DNA from: a virus
IMG/VR virus record: IMGVR_UViG_3300017605_000429
Coordinates: 1 to 31,453 of that record
Length of the DNA stretch: 31,453 nt
Reading direction: 5' to 3' (one strand)
This document shows, piece by piece, positions 7,715 through 16,044 of the stretch (positions are counted from its first letter, which is position 1; each line of letters starts with the position of its first letter). The notes under the pieces were generated by a model, which saw only the letters and a list, made by a program, of their open reading frames with translations, had not been told where the DNA came from and searched no databases. The translations under genes and the position numbers were made by a program.

Positions 7715-8107
7715 ATGGTAACCTCTCTTAACACCAAGACTGCTGCCCGCGACGCGAACGAGCAGCAGATCGCCTATATCGCTTGTCGTCTCACGGCAGC
7801 TGCAGGCGGCGGTACAATCCAGGCCAAGGTCGGGGCACTCCCGGCCGGGGCAGTGATTGTCGGTATCCACTCGCGAGTATTCACTACGTTCGCGGGCGGC
7901 TCTCCAGTCCTGGCCGTCGGCCAGGTCGGAGTCTACAACGATCTCGCCACGGGCATCGCACTGACTGCTGGTGGCGTGCTGACGCAGCCACTGACTACGA
8001 TCGCTCAGCCGCTGGCTGCGGATACCGAAGTGTGGTGCCAAGTCACGGGCGGTGCTACCGCTGGTGATGCGGTATTCTCAGTTTGGTTCATGAAGCCTCT
8101 GAATTGA
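7715..8107 (+). CDS. Putative capsid decoration or head-associated protein
   Basis: This 130-residue protein has AGGAGG nine bases before its ATG, a very strong ribosome site. It is rich in Ala, Gly, Thr and Val with alternating beta-type segments (GGTIQAKVGALPAGAVIVGI then HSRVFTTFAGGSPVLAVGQV) and ends in VFSVWFMKPLN. No catalytic motif, signal or TM segment is seen. A small beta-rich protein right after the major capsid gene, sharing its block between dyad and terminator, is typical of capsid cement proteins. That assignment rests on position and composition. Confidence 0.6.
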   Translation: MVTSLNTKTAARDANEQQIAYIACRLTAAAGGGTIQAKVGALPAGAVIVGIHSRVFTTFAGGSPVLAVGQVGVYNDLATGIALTAGGVLTQPLTTIAQPLAADTEVWCQVTGGATAGDAVFSVWFMKPLN

Positions 8108-8124
8108 TGCCTCTCGTCCCAACT

Positions 8125-8152
8125 GGAGGGGACGGTGTTCCCTCCCACTTTT
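8125..8152 (+). terminator. Intrinsic terminator-like hairpin after the capsid block
   Basis: GGAGGGGAC (8125-8133) pairs with GTTCCCTCC (8137-8145) as a nine-pair stem with one G-U and a GGT loop; TTTT follows at 8149-8152. The short T-run makes it a moderate terminator, suited to lowering rather than ending transcription after the capsid and decoration genes. The SD of the next small gene begins immediately after it. Confidence 0.6.
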
Positions 8153-8166
8153 CCAAGGAGGAAAAG

Positions 8167-8358
8167 ATGAATAACGATAAGCCTAAAGAGCCCGCACCTG
8201 AGGAAGTGACCAACGCAGATCGGGATGAACACTTCCACGAGCCACACACTATGGTTCATATACCTCCCCAACAGCCCGCGCCGAAGTCCGGGGAAGGCCC
8301 GAAGTCGCCGCCACATCACGAGCCCGAAGAAGATAATAAGTCCAAATCGAAAAAATAG
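8167..8358 (+). CDS. Small disordered charged protein (63 aa)
   Basis: The ATG at 8167 follows AAGGAGGAAAAG, a strong SD, so the gene is very likely translated even though an upstream in-frame ATG exists at 8083. The product is almost entirely charged or proline: MNNDKPKEPAPEEVTNADRD, then five His residues in the middle, and a Lys/Ser-rich end (DNKSKSKK). No hydrophobic core is evident, so it is predicted disordered. It lies between the capsid block and the tail genes. Function is unknown. Confidence 0.6.
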   Translation: MNNDKPKEPAPEEVTNADRDEHFHEPHTMVHIPPQQPAPKSGEGPKSPPHHEPEEDNKSKSKK

Positions 8359-8401
8359 CGCGGGAAGGTATGGCTATAGTTAAGTAACAGGAGGGTCCTT
8401 C

Positions 8402-9019
8402 GTGGGCACACAACCGAGTCTCCGCGCCCGCATCCTGCCCCGGTTCCCCGCACAAGTCCTGGCGGGGACCGGGATTACTATCACTAAGAATGGGGGCACC
8501 TACACCTTCGCGGCACAGGCCTATGCTAACATCCCTATTAGCGCGCTGGCCAATATCCCTGAGGATCGTCTGCTCGGACGGGATAGTTCTGGAATTGGTC
8601 CAGTTGAGGTGCTCGCGGCCTCGGGCGGCTTGGGCTTCAGCGGAAGCGGAAGCCTACAGCTGACCTTTAACAACAGGATCAGGGGTATTCCAGCTGTCTT
8701 GCTTATCGGGACGACTCCCAGCGCGCAGGATACCGTTGTTCCGTACTCTTGTACGATTACAAGGGTAACTGTTATCAGTGATGCAACCAGTGGAAATCCA
8801 ACTATAGCAATTCAAAAGGGAGTCTTTGCTACCTGGCCAAGTGGTCTTGTTGATATCACAGGAGGTAATCCACCTGTACTCTCCTCTGGCAAGTATCAAA
8901 ATAGCACTCTTACAGGGTGGAATACTAACATCACGGCCGGGGACATACTGCGAATGTCTTCGAGTACAGGTGGACCTATTACCAGATTGAATATCACCAT
9001 AGAGGCACTGCCGCTATGA
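8402..9019 (+). CDS. Tail fibre-like virion protein
   Basis: A GTG at 8402 with AGGAGGG ten bases upstream gives a 205-residue product. The first 80 residues have phage fibre signatures: AGTGITITKNGGTYTFAAQA, then NIPEDRLLGRDSSGIGPVE and SGGLGFSGSGSLQLTF. After this a beta-sandwich-like domain (about 100-205) follows, with TITRVTVISDATSGNPTIAI and the later STLTGWNTNITAGDILRMSS, a pattern common to receptor-binding or tail-tip domains of many phages. The C-terminal domain's DNA is visibly more AT-rich than the first half (from about 8690), suggesting that it was acquired separately. It overlaps the next gene by four nt (ATGA). Confidence 0.6.
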   Translation: MGTQPSLRARILPRFPAQVLAGTGITITKNGGTYTFAAQAYANIPISALANIPEDRLLGRDSSGIGPVEVLAASGGLGFSGSGSLQLTFNNRIRGIPAVLLIGTTPSAQDTVVPYSCTITRVTVISDATSGNPTIAIQKGVFATWPSGLVDITGGNPPVLSSGKYQNSTLTGWNTNITAGDILRMSSSTGGPITRLNITIEALPL

Positions 9020-9360
9020 AAATCACCAAGACTCGGTTCGAGCTTATTCGGGAGGCCGCGGACAAGCTCAACATTGTTGGGACTGGTCAAGATCTCGAGG
9101 CAGAATACTCCGGTAAGATTGATAGCAATGTCGATCCTTTGATTATGCAACTCGCCTCGGATAGTATCTGTGAGGTAGTTAATGACGGGTATATTCCAGC
9201 AGAGTGGTTCGACTCGCTCGCGGGACTGCTGGCTAATATATGTGCTCCGATAGCTGGTAAGAACTTTGATCCGCAGATCAAGGAGTACTACGAGAGTCGT
9301 TTGCGGCGATTGACTTCGAGCGGCCCAACCTACGGAACGCAGGAAGCTGAGTACTTCTGA
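9016..9360 (+). CDS. Head-completion adaptor, P22 gp4-like
   Basis: The product has 114 residues and is mostly helical: KTRFELIREAADKLNIVGTG, then a stretch centred on NVDPLIMQLASDSICEVVND, and EYYESRLRRLTSSGPTYGTQ. Size, helical content, and position directly before a gp10-like gene fit the small adaptor that binds the bottom of the portal after packaging, in P22 called gp4. Its stop overlaps the next start by one base. P22 gp4 also has muramidase activity; no such motif is visible here. The sequence match is weak, and the assignment leans on gene order. Confidence 0.6.
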   Translation: MKITKTRFELIREAADKLNIVGTGQDLEAEYSGKIDSNVDPLIMQLASDSICEVVNDGYIPAEWFDSLAGLLANICAPIAGKNFDPQIKEYYESRLRRLTSSGPTYGTQEAEYF

Positions 9361-10778
9361 TGCCGTCTATTGTGTTTCCAACTACGTCAGCCCCGGCCAC
9401 CAGACCACAAGAGTCTGGGGGAAGACTGATTAATGCCTATGTGGAGAAGACACCCTACGGGGCACCATCACAGGTTATTGTAAGACGTTCACCAGGTATT
9501 CAACGACTTTCAACAACTTCTGTAAGCGGTCATACCAGAGGTTTTCTAGATGCCGAGTCAGTTGGTATATGGGCGCTCAATGATAAACTTATGCGATTTG
9601 ATAGTACCTTTGCTATAACGGATCTCGGTCCACTGGTAGGAACACAACCAGTGACCTTTGGCCGTAATAATGCTGTTGTTAAACAGAACGTAGTCGTTAC
9701 CGAAAATGGCTGTTTCAACGTCAATGCTAGTACTGGCGCATCAATCTTTGTTTCGCCTAACCTGCCTGCGGGGCCAACGAGTGTTTGTGACTTTGATGGG
9801 TACTTTGTCTGGTCGTTTGGTGGGGGTCAGATCTATGCTTCCGATCTTAATTCTACTAATGTACAGGCGGGGTCGTTGAATACTGAACAGGGCCTGTTCG
9901 TTCGACGTGTACTGCGATATGCAGGGAGGCTCTATGCCTTTGGAGATAAATGGACAGGAGTATATCGTGACGCGGGAACACTCCCATTTCCGTTCGCTCG
10001 CGAGGTCACTATTCCTCGGGGTATCGTTGGGACTCATGCTGTCGCTGGTTGGGAGACTGGCTGGGCCAATCAGTTGCTCTGGGCCGGAGACGACTTCATC
10101 GTCTATAAACTCGATGGATATACTCCTACTCCAGTCTCGACCGATGATGTTAGTAGGGCCATTCAATCAGCCGTACTTTCTGGAGGACGTAACTTCATCG
10201 AGGCCTACGTTTATATGTATGGCAAGAACGCCTTCTGGGTCTTGTCCTCTCACAATAACTGGACGTGGGAGTATAATCTAGTCACGGGCGAGTGGAACGA
10301 GCGCAAGTCGTTCAACCAGCCCAATTGGAAAGGCATGAAGAGTATACGGATCTTCGATCGCTGGGTTATTGGGGACGAGTTTACTGGTGATCTCTATCAG
10401 ATCAGCGGATCGTACTTTCTTGAGGGCACCGATCCCCTTATCTGGCAGGTAGAAAGCGGGGTAATGTCGGGCTTTCCGAGGGGCGTCATGATCCCTCGAA
10501 GCAGCTTTCTGGTGACGACCGCTGTCGGTAATGTTGCTACTGTAACAGATCCAAGAATAGAGATCTCTTGGTCCCTTGACGGGGGATATACCTACGGTGA
10601 TCCAGTCATGCGCCGTCTGGGTGGCCCGGGAGAGTCGTTCTCGCACCCGTATATCCTGCAATGCGGGCTGTCCCGTGGACAGGGTGTAAGGTTCCGGTTG
10701 AAGGTCTCGGACCCAGTTCACGTAGGACTGTCAGGAGGTTCGATAGATGATCTTGAGGCACGGGGGTACTCAGGATGA
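9360..10778 (+). CDS. Packaged-DNA stabilisation / tail hub protein, P22 gp10-like
   Basis: The product has 472 residues, about the length of P22 gp10. The N-terminal segment carries the family signature: PQESGGRLINAYVEKTPYGA, then VRRSPGIQRL. Six or seven beta-rich units follow, with recurring W/G/D turns (GYFVWSFGGGQIYASDLNST, KNAFWVLSSHNNWTWEYNLV, WKGMKSIRIFDRWVIGDEFT), as expected for the beta-propeller-like hub protein that closes the portal channel and holds fibres or needle. No catalytic residues stand out. It starts with a one-base TGATG overlap and ends with ATGA coupling to the next gene. The first third (about 9420-9800) is more AT-rich than its flanks. Confidence 0.75.
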   Translation: MPSIVFPTTSAPATRPQESGGRLINAYVEKTPYGAPSQVIVRRSPGIQRLSTTSVSGHTRGFLDAESVGIWALNDKLMRFDSTFAITDLGPLVGTQPVTFGRNNAVVKQNVVVTENGCFNVNASTGASIFVSPNLPAGPTSVCDFDGYFVWSFGGGQIYASDLNSTNVQAGSLNTEQGLFVRRVLRYAGRLYAFGDKWTGVYRDAGTLPFPFAREVTIPRGIVGTHAVAGWETGWANQLLWAGDDFIVYKLDGYTPTPVSTDDVSRAIQSAVLSGGRNFIEAYVYMYGKNAFWVLSSHNNWTWEYNLVTGEWNERKSFNQPNWKGMKSIRIFDRWVIGDEFTGDLYQISGSYFLEGTDPLIWQVESGVMSGFPRGVMIPRSSFLVTTAVGNVATVTDPRIEISWSLDGGYTYGDPVMRRLGGPGESFSHPYILQCGLSRGQGVRFRLKVSDPVHVGLSGGSIDDLEARGYSG

Positions 10779-11512
10779 GAGCCCCGCTCGACCCATTCTC
10801 AAAGGTTACTGACGAGAAGAGTCGCTGGGACCCGGAGTGGTACTCGTGGCTTACGGATCTTTCCACTAGTACAACGCAGTTACAGGCTCAGATAGTACAG
10901 CTACAACAGCAGATTGTAGCTCAGCAGATAATTAACTCGCAACAGGCACAAGACATTTCTACACTACAGGGCGCACCACCTACCGGAATGATACTCTTGT
11001 CTAGTAAAGTTGGTCCTGCATCCTCGATTTTCTTTAGTGGTATTAACGGCTCTATCTATGAGGCTTATAGGTTCCAGATAATAGGACTGAAGCCCGGAAA
11101 CGATGGTGCTACTCTCGTTATGCAGATGAGTAATAATAACGGCGCGTCTTGGCTCGGCGCGGCCAACGGGTGGGTCTGGACATACTCCGATCAAAGCACT
11201 GCTGCTGGTGCATATAGTTCAACAGCAGCTTCGGATGCTGCCTCGGTCTGGCTGTTTAACCCAGCGAACTCGACGTGGGGCTGTTATGTTGATCTCACGC
11301 TCTATCCAGGCGTAACTACGGCAACGTTAATCACTGCGACATGGCAGTCAGTTGGTTATCATCCAGCCACCAGTGGTACTCGGATGATAACAGGAGGCAT
11401 AACCGAGCAGAGTAACTCTACGCCGGTTAATGCAGTCAATTTCTTCTTCGGTGGCACTGCTGGGGGAATAACTGCTGGTCGTGTCACAATGTACGGGATA
11501 CGGAAGAGCTAG
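10775..11512 (+). CDS. Coiled-coil plus beta-domain tail protein, tail-needle candidate
   Basis: The product has 245 residues. Residues 1-28 form a short head with WDPEWYSWL; residues 30-68 are a textbook coiled coil (LQAQIVQLQQQIVAQQIINS); the remaining 170 or so form a beta domain that ends ITAGRVTMYGIRKS, the usual last strand of a common phage receptor/tip domain. A trimeric needle is gp26 in P22: similar length, coiled-coil shaft, encoded right after gp10. This protein has the same place and plan with a larger C-terminal knob, so I infer a needle or tail-plug analogue. A general tail-fibre role is the main alternative. Start overlaps the gp10-like stop as ATGA. Confidence 0.55.
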   Translation: MRAPLDPFSKVTDEKSRWDPEWYSWLTDLSTSTTQLQAQIVQLQQQIVAQQIINSQQAQDISTLQGAPPTGMILLSSKVGPASSIFFSGINGSIYEAYRFQIIGLKPGNDGATLVMQMSNNNGASWLGAANGWVWTYSDQSTAAGAYSSTAASDAASVWLFNPANSTWGCYVDLTLYPGVTTATLITATWQSVGYHPATSGTRMITGGITEQSNSTPVNAVNFFFGGTAGGITAGRVTMYGIRKS

Positions 11513-11521
11513 GAGTCTGAT

Positions 11522-12616
11522 ATGGGCCTATTCGATATCTTCACTGGTGATCCAGTCAAGGAAGCTGCACAACAACAGCAGCAGTATCTTCAAGGGGTTA
11601 ACAGCAATATCCAGTCCGGGATAGCTTCTGCACAGTCACAGGGCCTAGGCGCCCTACAGAGCGGTCAGGGCAATGCCATTGGGGCCATCCAGGGCGGGAC
11701 TAACGCTGGCACTAACTTCCTACAAAGTTATTCACCCCAGGCACTCGCCGCGCTCTACGCGGGACAGGCTGGGGGTACCAATGCCCTTATGGCAGGGCAG
11801 GCCGGGGGTCTCGGGGCACTCCAGAGTGGGGTTCAAGGGGCGACAGGGGCCTTTGGGGCGCTCGGAGCCACTGGACAGGGCTATGATGCACGGGCCGCCC
11901 AAGGGGGTGACATTGCGCAGGGTGCATACAACCTTGGGCCTATGGCTGGGGAGGTCCAGGCCGCGTTTCAGTCGAGTCCCGGCTATAAATTCCAGCTAGA
12001 TCAGGGGCTCGAGTCAGTCCTCCGTAATGCTAATGCCTCTGGCATGGGCGCAAGTGGCAATCAGCTCCAGCAGTCACAGACCTTTGGTCAGGGCCTCGCC
12101 AACCAGGACTACGGTGCATGGCGTGCTGGCGTCGCGGGCCTGGGACAGGCCCAACAGGGAGCCTATGCGCCACTAGGTGCCAATGCCGCCTCGACCGCTG
12201 CCACGGGTATAGCCAACGCCGATCTCACGGGAGGCACGGGCGCGGCTAATATCTACACTGGCACTGGAGGACAGCTGAGTAACCTCCTGTCAGGTACTGG
12301 TACGAACGCTGCCAACATCCTTCAGGGCACCGGGACTAGTCTGGCCAATCTGGCCCAGGGCGGAGGCATTGCCCAAGGCGGGGTCTATACTGGAACAGGT
12401 AACAGCATTGCCAACCTGCTGTCCTCGCTGTCTGGTCAGTCCGTCCAGGGTCAGACCGGTATCGCTGGACTGCAGACCCCGACCTATCAGACCGCTGCGA
12501 ATGCGGAAATGGCAGGCTCGAAGAACCTGTGGAACCTGGGCCTCAACCTGGCCACGGCAGGAGCCGGGACACCAGCTGGCAGTGGCTTCTTGAAGGGTCT
12601 TGGACTCGCGGCGTAG
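11522..12616 (+). CDS. DNA ejection / internal virion protein 1 (gp7-like position)
   Basis: The 364-residue product is dominated by Gly, Ala, Gln and Asn. It begins MGLFDIFTGDPVKEAAQQQQ and has many degenerate LQSGQG/GIAxAQ-type repeats. The middle has the recognisable block FQSSPGYKFQLDQGLESVLR (about residue 150) followed by NASGMGASGNQLQQSQTFGQ, which many podo- and siphophages carry in a virion protein annotated as DNA-transfer or hypothetical. Long glycine-rich runs suit a protein stored in the capsid and extruded into the envelope with the DNA. It precedes two other candidates of that type. The SD GGAG lies before ATG. The exact role is inferred from this order. Confidence 0.7.
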   Translation: MGLFDIFTGDPVKEAAQQQQQYLQGVNSNIQSGIASAQSQGLGALQSGQGNAIGAIQGGTNAGTNFLQSYSPQALAALYAGQAGGTNALMAGQAGGLGALQSGVQGATGAFGALGATGQGYDARAAQGGDIAQGAYNLGPMAGEVQAAFQSSPGYKFQLDQGLESVLRNANASGMGASGNQLQQSQTFGQGLANQDYGAWRAGVAGLGQAQQGAYAPLGANAASTAATGIANADLTGGTGAANIYTGTGGQLSNLLSGTGTNAANILQGTGTSLANLAQGGGIAQGGVYTGTGNSIANLLSSLSGQSVQGQTGIAGLQTPTYQTAANAEMAGSKNLWNLGLNLATAGAGTPAGSGFLKGLGLAA

Positions 12617-12625
12617 GAGCTGATT

Positions 12626-14347
12626 ATGGCTGATAACTTTAATGTAGACTTCAGTCTGCTTGGACAGCTTCCCGCGGTGGCTGGGGCGGCTCAGGATAGA
12701 GCCACACTCAAGGCCACGCTCGCGGACCTCAAGAGCGGAGATCCTGACAGCCTGATCGCGGCCGGGGCCAAGCTCCTTGCGGCGGGTAATGCTGCTGAGG
12801 GCATCAAGTTGATTACGACGGGGCAACAGGGCAAGGCCATCATCCAGAAGGGTCTACTCGACAAGGCTAATTTGGACTATTGGCAAAGGACCTTCGGACC
12901 TGATGCGAAGAAGCCCCCAGCGGACAATCCAGCCGCGGCGGGAGACGTTACGATTGTACCCCCTGGAGCACCAGCCGCAGCGCCCCCAGCTCAACTGCCC
13001 TCGCAGAGCCCTCCAGTAGCGTTCCCACCACCTCCCCCGACTGGACAGCAAGGGGCACTGCCAGCACCACCAATCCAGCAGGTCGGGCCGGGACCGAGCC
13101 CAAGTGATGCCATGATAGGGGCGGCTCAGCAAGCTATGGCACCACCCCAGGAGGCTATACCACCGCAGTTGGCTGGTCCTCCGCCAGGGCAGCTGGCTGG
13201 ACCTCCACCAACACCTGATACGGCCCAACCTGGACTATCACCCGCGACCATTCAGGGAGCCCAGTTCAAGCCCGCGCCCGCGCTGCCACAAGCGCAAGCA
13301 GCTCCAACTGCGCCGTTACCTGGGCCCCAGAGCCAAGCCGAGGCTCAGATTAAAGCCATTAAGGTCGGCGGTCAGCTTATGGAGATCCCTCCCGGGGGTA
13401 CTAAGACTCCCGCATTTCAAAAGTTTATGGCGGAGTATAGAAATGCACTCGCGCAACAGAGGCTGTCTCCAGAGATGGAGTCCTATCGACTGGCTCAGGT
13501 TCAGAGTATTGCCGCTGGTCATGGTGACATAAGTTACGATGACTGGAAATCAGATATCCAGTCCGGGCCCGCGAAATACAAGGAGGCCCTAAAGGATTAT
13601 GGTGAGCACAAGGACACAGGTAATAAGGCTCAGGCTGTCCTAAATAACATCACTAGAATAGATCAGATTACCAAGGACCCCAACTTTGTATCTGGAGCCT
13701 ATGCCAATAAGTACGCTGATGTTATCAACAAGATGGCGAGCGTAGCTCAGATATCTGGTATAGCTAACTGGACGCCGCAGTCAGTGGTTGATAAAGTGAG
13801 GGCTGCAGCGACGCCCGCACTCAAGGCCGCCGCGCTGCGCGATGAGTTTGTCTCTTTGACCAACCAGGCCGTCCTGGCCAACGCTGGGAGCTTTTCCAAG
13901 GGGTTCTCTGAGGGCGATCGAACCTTCACTGAGAGGATCTTCCAGACCATTGGGGCTACTCCGGGAGGTATCGAGTCGATATCCAAGAACCTAAAGGCCA
14001 TAGCGGAGCACAATCTGGCCCTGTCGAAGGTCGCCACCGAGTATATGGCCGACACGGACAAGGGGTCGAAGTCTACTCCATTTGGACTACAGAAGGCCAT
14101 TCAGAAGTACAATGACGAGCATCCACTGTTTGTAGAAAAAGGTGGAAAGCTTACTCCAGATGGACAAGAACTCCAGAAGAAGATGGATGCCATAACTGTA
14201 AGACCAGGGGGCACTACAGCACCTGATGCTCCTGCAGCGACCCCTTCCGCCGCGCGGAAGATAACTGCTGAGGATGAGGGTAAGATCTTTGATGTAGGTG
14301 GTAAACTGTTTATCATTCGGAACGGTAAGCGGGAGCCATACAGCTAA
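12626..14347 (+). CDS. DNA ejection / internal virion protein 2
   Basis: The 573-residue protein has three parts: a helical N-terminal region (about 1-90, with DSLIAAGAKLLAAGNAAEGI), a long Pro/Ala/Gln linker (about 90-235), and a helical C-terminal region (about 240-500) with AQQRLSPEMESYRLAQVQSI and repeated helix patterns, ending in a small beta-like tail (EGKIFDVGGKLFIIRNGKRE). No enzyme motif is seen. Length, low complexity, helical parts and its place between the other two ejection genes match P22 gp20/gp16-type proteins that leave the capsid with DNA. The SD is GGAG. It ends with TAATG coupling to the next gene. Confidence 0.6.
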   Translation: MADNFNVDFSLLGQLPAVAGAAQDRATLKATLADLKSGDPDSLIAAGAKLLAAGNAAEGIKLITTGQQGKAIIQKGLLDKANLDYWQRTFGPDAKKPPADNPAAAGDVTIVPPGAPAAAPPAQLPSQSPPVAFPPPPPTGQQGALPAPPIQQVGPGPSPSDAMIGAAQQAMAPPQEAIPPQLAGPPPGQLAGPPPTPDTAQPGLSPATIQGAQFKPAPALPQAQAAPTAPLPGPQSQAEAQIKAIKVGGQLMEIPPGGTKTPAFQKFMAEYRNALAQQRLSPEMESYRLAQVQSIAAGHGDISYDDWKSDIQSGPAKYKEALKDYGEHKDTGNKAQAVLNNITRIDQITKDPNFVSGAYANKYADVINKMASVAQISGIANWTPQSVVDKVRAAATPALKAAALRDEFVSLTNQAVLANAGSFSKGFSEGDRTFTERIFQTIGATPGGIESISKNLKAIAEHNLALSKVATEYMADTDKGSKSTPFGLQKAIQKYNDEHPLFVEKGGKLTPDGQELQKKMDAITVRPGGTTAPDAPAATPSAARKITAEDEGKIFDVGGKLFIIRNGKREPYS

Positions 14348-16044
14348 TGGCCAGAGAGTTTGACTATCTGCAGCCAAATGAGCCTCGGTGGGGCAGATTA
14401 AACCCTGTTGATCCCTCTGTGGACACCTTCCGTCAGCGCTTTGCTCCGTTCAGCTCTGATCCAGTTGGTGACTACATTGAAGAGCAACAGCGCCAGCCCC
14501 CGCCGAGGATAGCCCCGCCCGGTACGCGAGAGCGTTTCGGCGATCCGTCCAAGGTCCTGTCGATGGCAGGGGGCGGTACTCCAAAAAGTGACACGCAACA
14601 GCCATATGCAGCGGATGCAGGAGATACACTTCCCGCTGGCGCGCGGCTGGTCGAGGACCCGCATCCGCTGGACGTGCTTCCGCCCAATGCAAAGCCCTAC
14701 ACTCCGCCAAAGACACAGCCCTCGCCCCTCGAGGGAACGACACTGTCCCAGGACCCGGCCGAGCAGGCTCGGGAAGTCGCGGCCATTGCTACCGCGCGGG
14801 GGACCACCGGCAGAGCCGAAGGACCGGTCACGGACGCTATCAGCCGGTTCCTCCCCGAGGTCGGGGCGGGGATAAAGGCCGGATTTAATCGGTTTCTTGG
14901 AGACGCAGGCGGAAAGCTCCAGGAGCCCCAAAACGCTCTTCCTGCCGCGCTCGGAGGACCAGTGGCCCCCGGGATCGCCGCTATGCGGGGCGGGGCAGCC
15001 CTGACGCGGGCCCTCTCTGAGGGAGGCTTCCAGGGAGTTGATCAAGCCGCCACAGGCAAGACTGTACAGGGAGCCATTAGTAGTGCTACTGCGCCTGAAG
15101 CAATTACCGGAGCAGCTATAAAGTATCGAGACAAGATATATAGAGGAGCAATTCACTCAGACGCAGCAGAAAACGCAGCCCATGAAACCGGCGCTGCCTC
15201 TCGAGATGTAATATACGAGTCAAGGCCGGGGTTTATTACGACTACTGGACGATTTGTTGATCGGGACGAGGCTACTAAGATAGCTGCAAAAACTGGGCAG
15301 CTTGAAGAGGGTCAAACGAAGCTGTTCGGAGAGGATTTATTCGCAAGCGATTTGAATAGAACAACAAATACTGGCCCCGGGACGCAGCGATTATCAACCA
15401 TCTCTGATCTTAGGTCGCCAGAAGATGCTATCGGCCGAATAGCCAACTTGGCTAGGACCTCGGGTCCAGAGGATCTCAAGGCTCTTGCTCAACTAAGGAA
15501 GGTTATTCCAGCAGATAAACACGCCGAGGTTCAGGCTGCACTGGTTAACAAACTTGGCCAGGGTGATACTGGCGAGTTCTCTGCCGGTACTTTTATTCGT
15601 AACTATGGAGCCGTCTCAGACAGAGCAAAGAACATTCTCTTTGGACAAGGTGGCGGGGGCTCACTGAGACAACACCTCGATAGCATCGCGGAAGTTACTG
15701 AGCGCACTCCGACGTGGCGCGGACCCTCGATGAGGACAATGGCCGGGACTGCTACGGCGGCATCAGCTGTCGGCGGTCTGACCGGAATTGGTGCTGTAGC
15801 CGCCCCGCTCGCGGTGCTCGGCACCATGATCCCAGTGAAGGTCGTGGCCCATGCTCTGACCTCGCCCGCGCTCGCAGCCAGTGTGGCCGCATGGTCCCGG
15901 GCCTATGAGCGGGTCGTGCGCTCTGGCGGTAACGCCGCGATAGTGGGGTTTAACCTCGCGACAAAGAACCTAAACAACAATCTTGGGACTGATGTAGATC
16001 CCGCCACTGTCATTGGAGGCGCTCGTGGGAAGCCTGTGGAATAG
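14347..16044 (+). CDS. DNA ejection / internal virion protein 3 with hydrophobic C-terminal segment
   Basis: This 565-residue product starts on TAATG. A disordered N-terminal third is followed by Ala/Gly-rich helices. Then comes a compact module at about residues 250-335 (KYRDKIYRGAIHSDAAENAA, followed by RPGFITTTGRFVDRDEATKI), which recurs in many phage proteins of unknown function. Near residues 465-520 there is a hydrophobic Ala/Gly/Val-rich stretch (ASAVGGLTGIGAVAAPLAVL) that could insert into the host membrane, as expected for a protein forming the ejection channel. The DNA coding for the middle module (about 15080-15640) is noticeably more AT-rich than on both sides, suggesting a swapped domain. 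No lytic transglycosylase motif is present. Confidence 0.6.
   Translation: MAREFDYLQPNEPRWGRLNPVDPSVDTFRQRFAPFSSDPVGDYIEEQQRQPPPRIAPPGTRERFGDPSKVLSMAGGGTPKSDTQQPYAADAGDTLPAGARLVEDPHPLDVLPPNAKPYTPPKTQPSPLEGTTLSQDPAEQAREVAAIATARGTTGRAEGPVTDAISRFLPEVGAGIKAGFNRFLGDAGGKLQEPQNALPAALGGPVAPGIAAMRGGAALTRALSEGGFQGVDQAATGKTVQGAISSATAPEAITGAAIKYRDKIYRGAIHSDAAENAAHETGAASRDVIYESRPGFITTTGRFVDRDEATKIAAKTGQLEEGQTKLFGEDLFASDLNRTTNTGPGTQRLSTISDLRSPEDAIGRIANLARTSGPEDLKALAQLRKVIPADKHAEVQAALVNKLGQGDTGEFSAGTFIRNYGAVSDRAKNILFGQGGGGSLRQHLDSIAEVTERTPTWRGPSMRTMAGTATAASAVGGLTGIGAVAAPLAVLGTMIPVKVVAHALTSPALAASVAAWSRAYERVVRSGGNAAIVGFNLATKNLNNNLGTDVDPATVIGGARGKPVE

Noticed and set aside
8360-8401. Further copy of the TATGGCT half site (GGTATGGCTATAG) before the fibre-like gene
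   Set aside because: Only one half site is present without a partner arm; too short to separate from chance.
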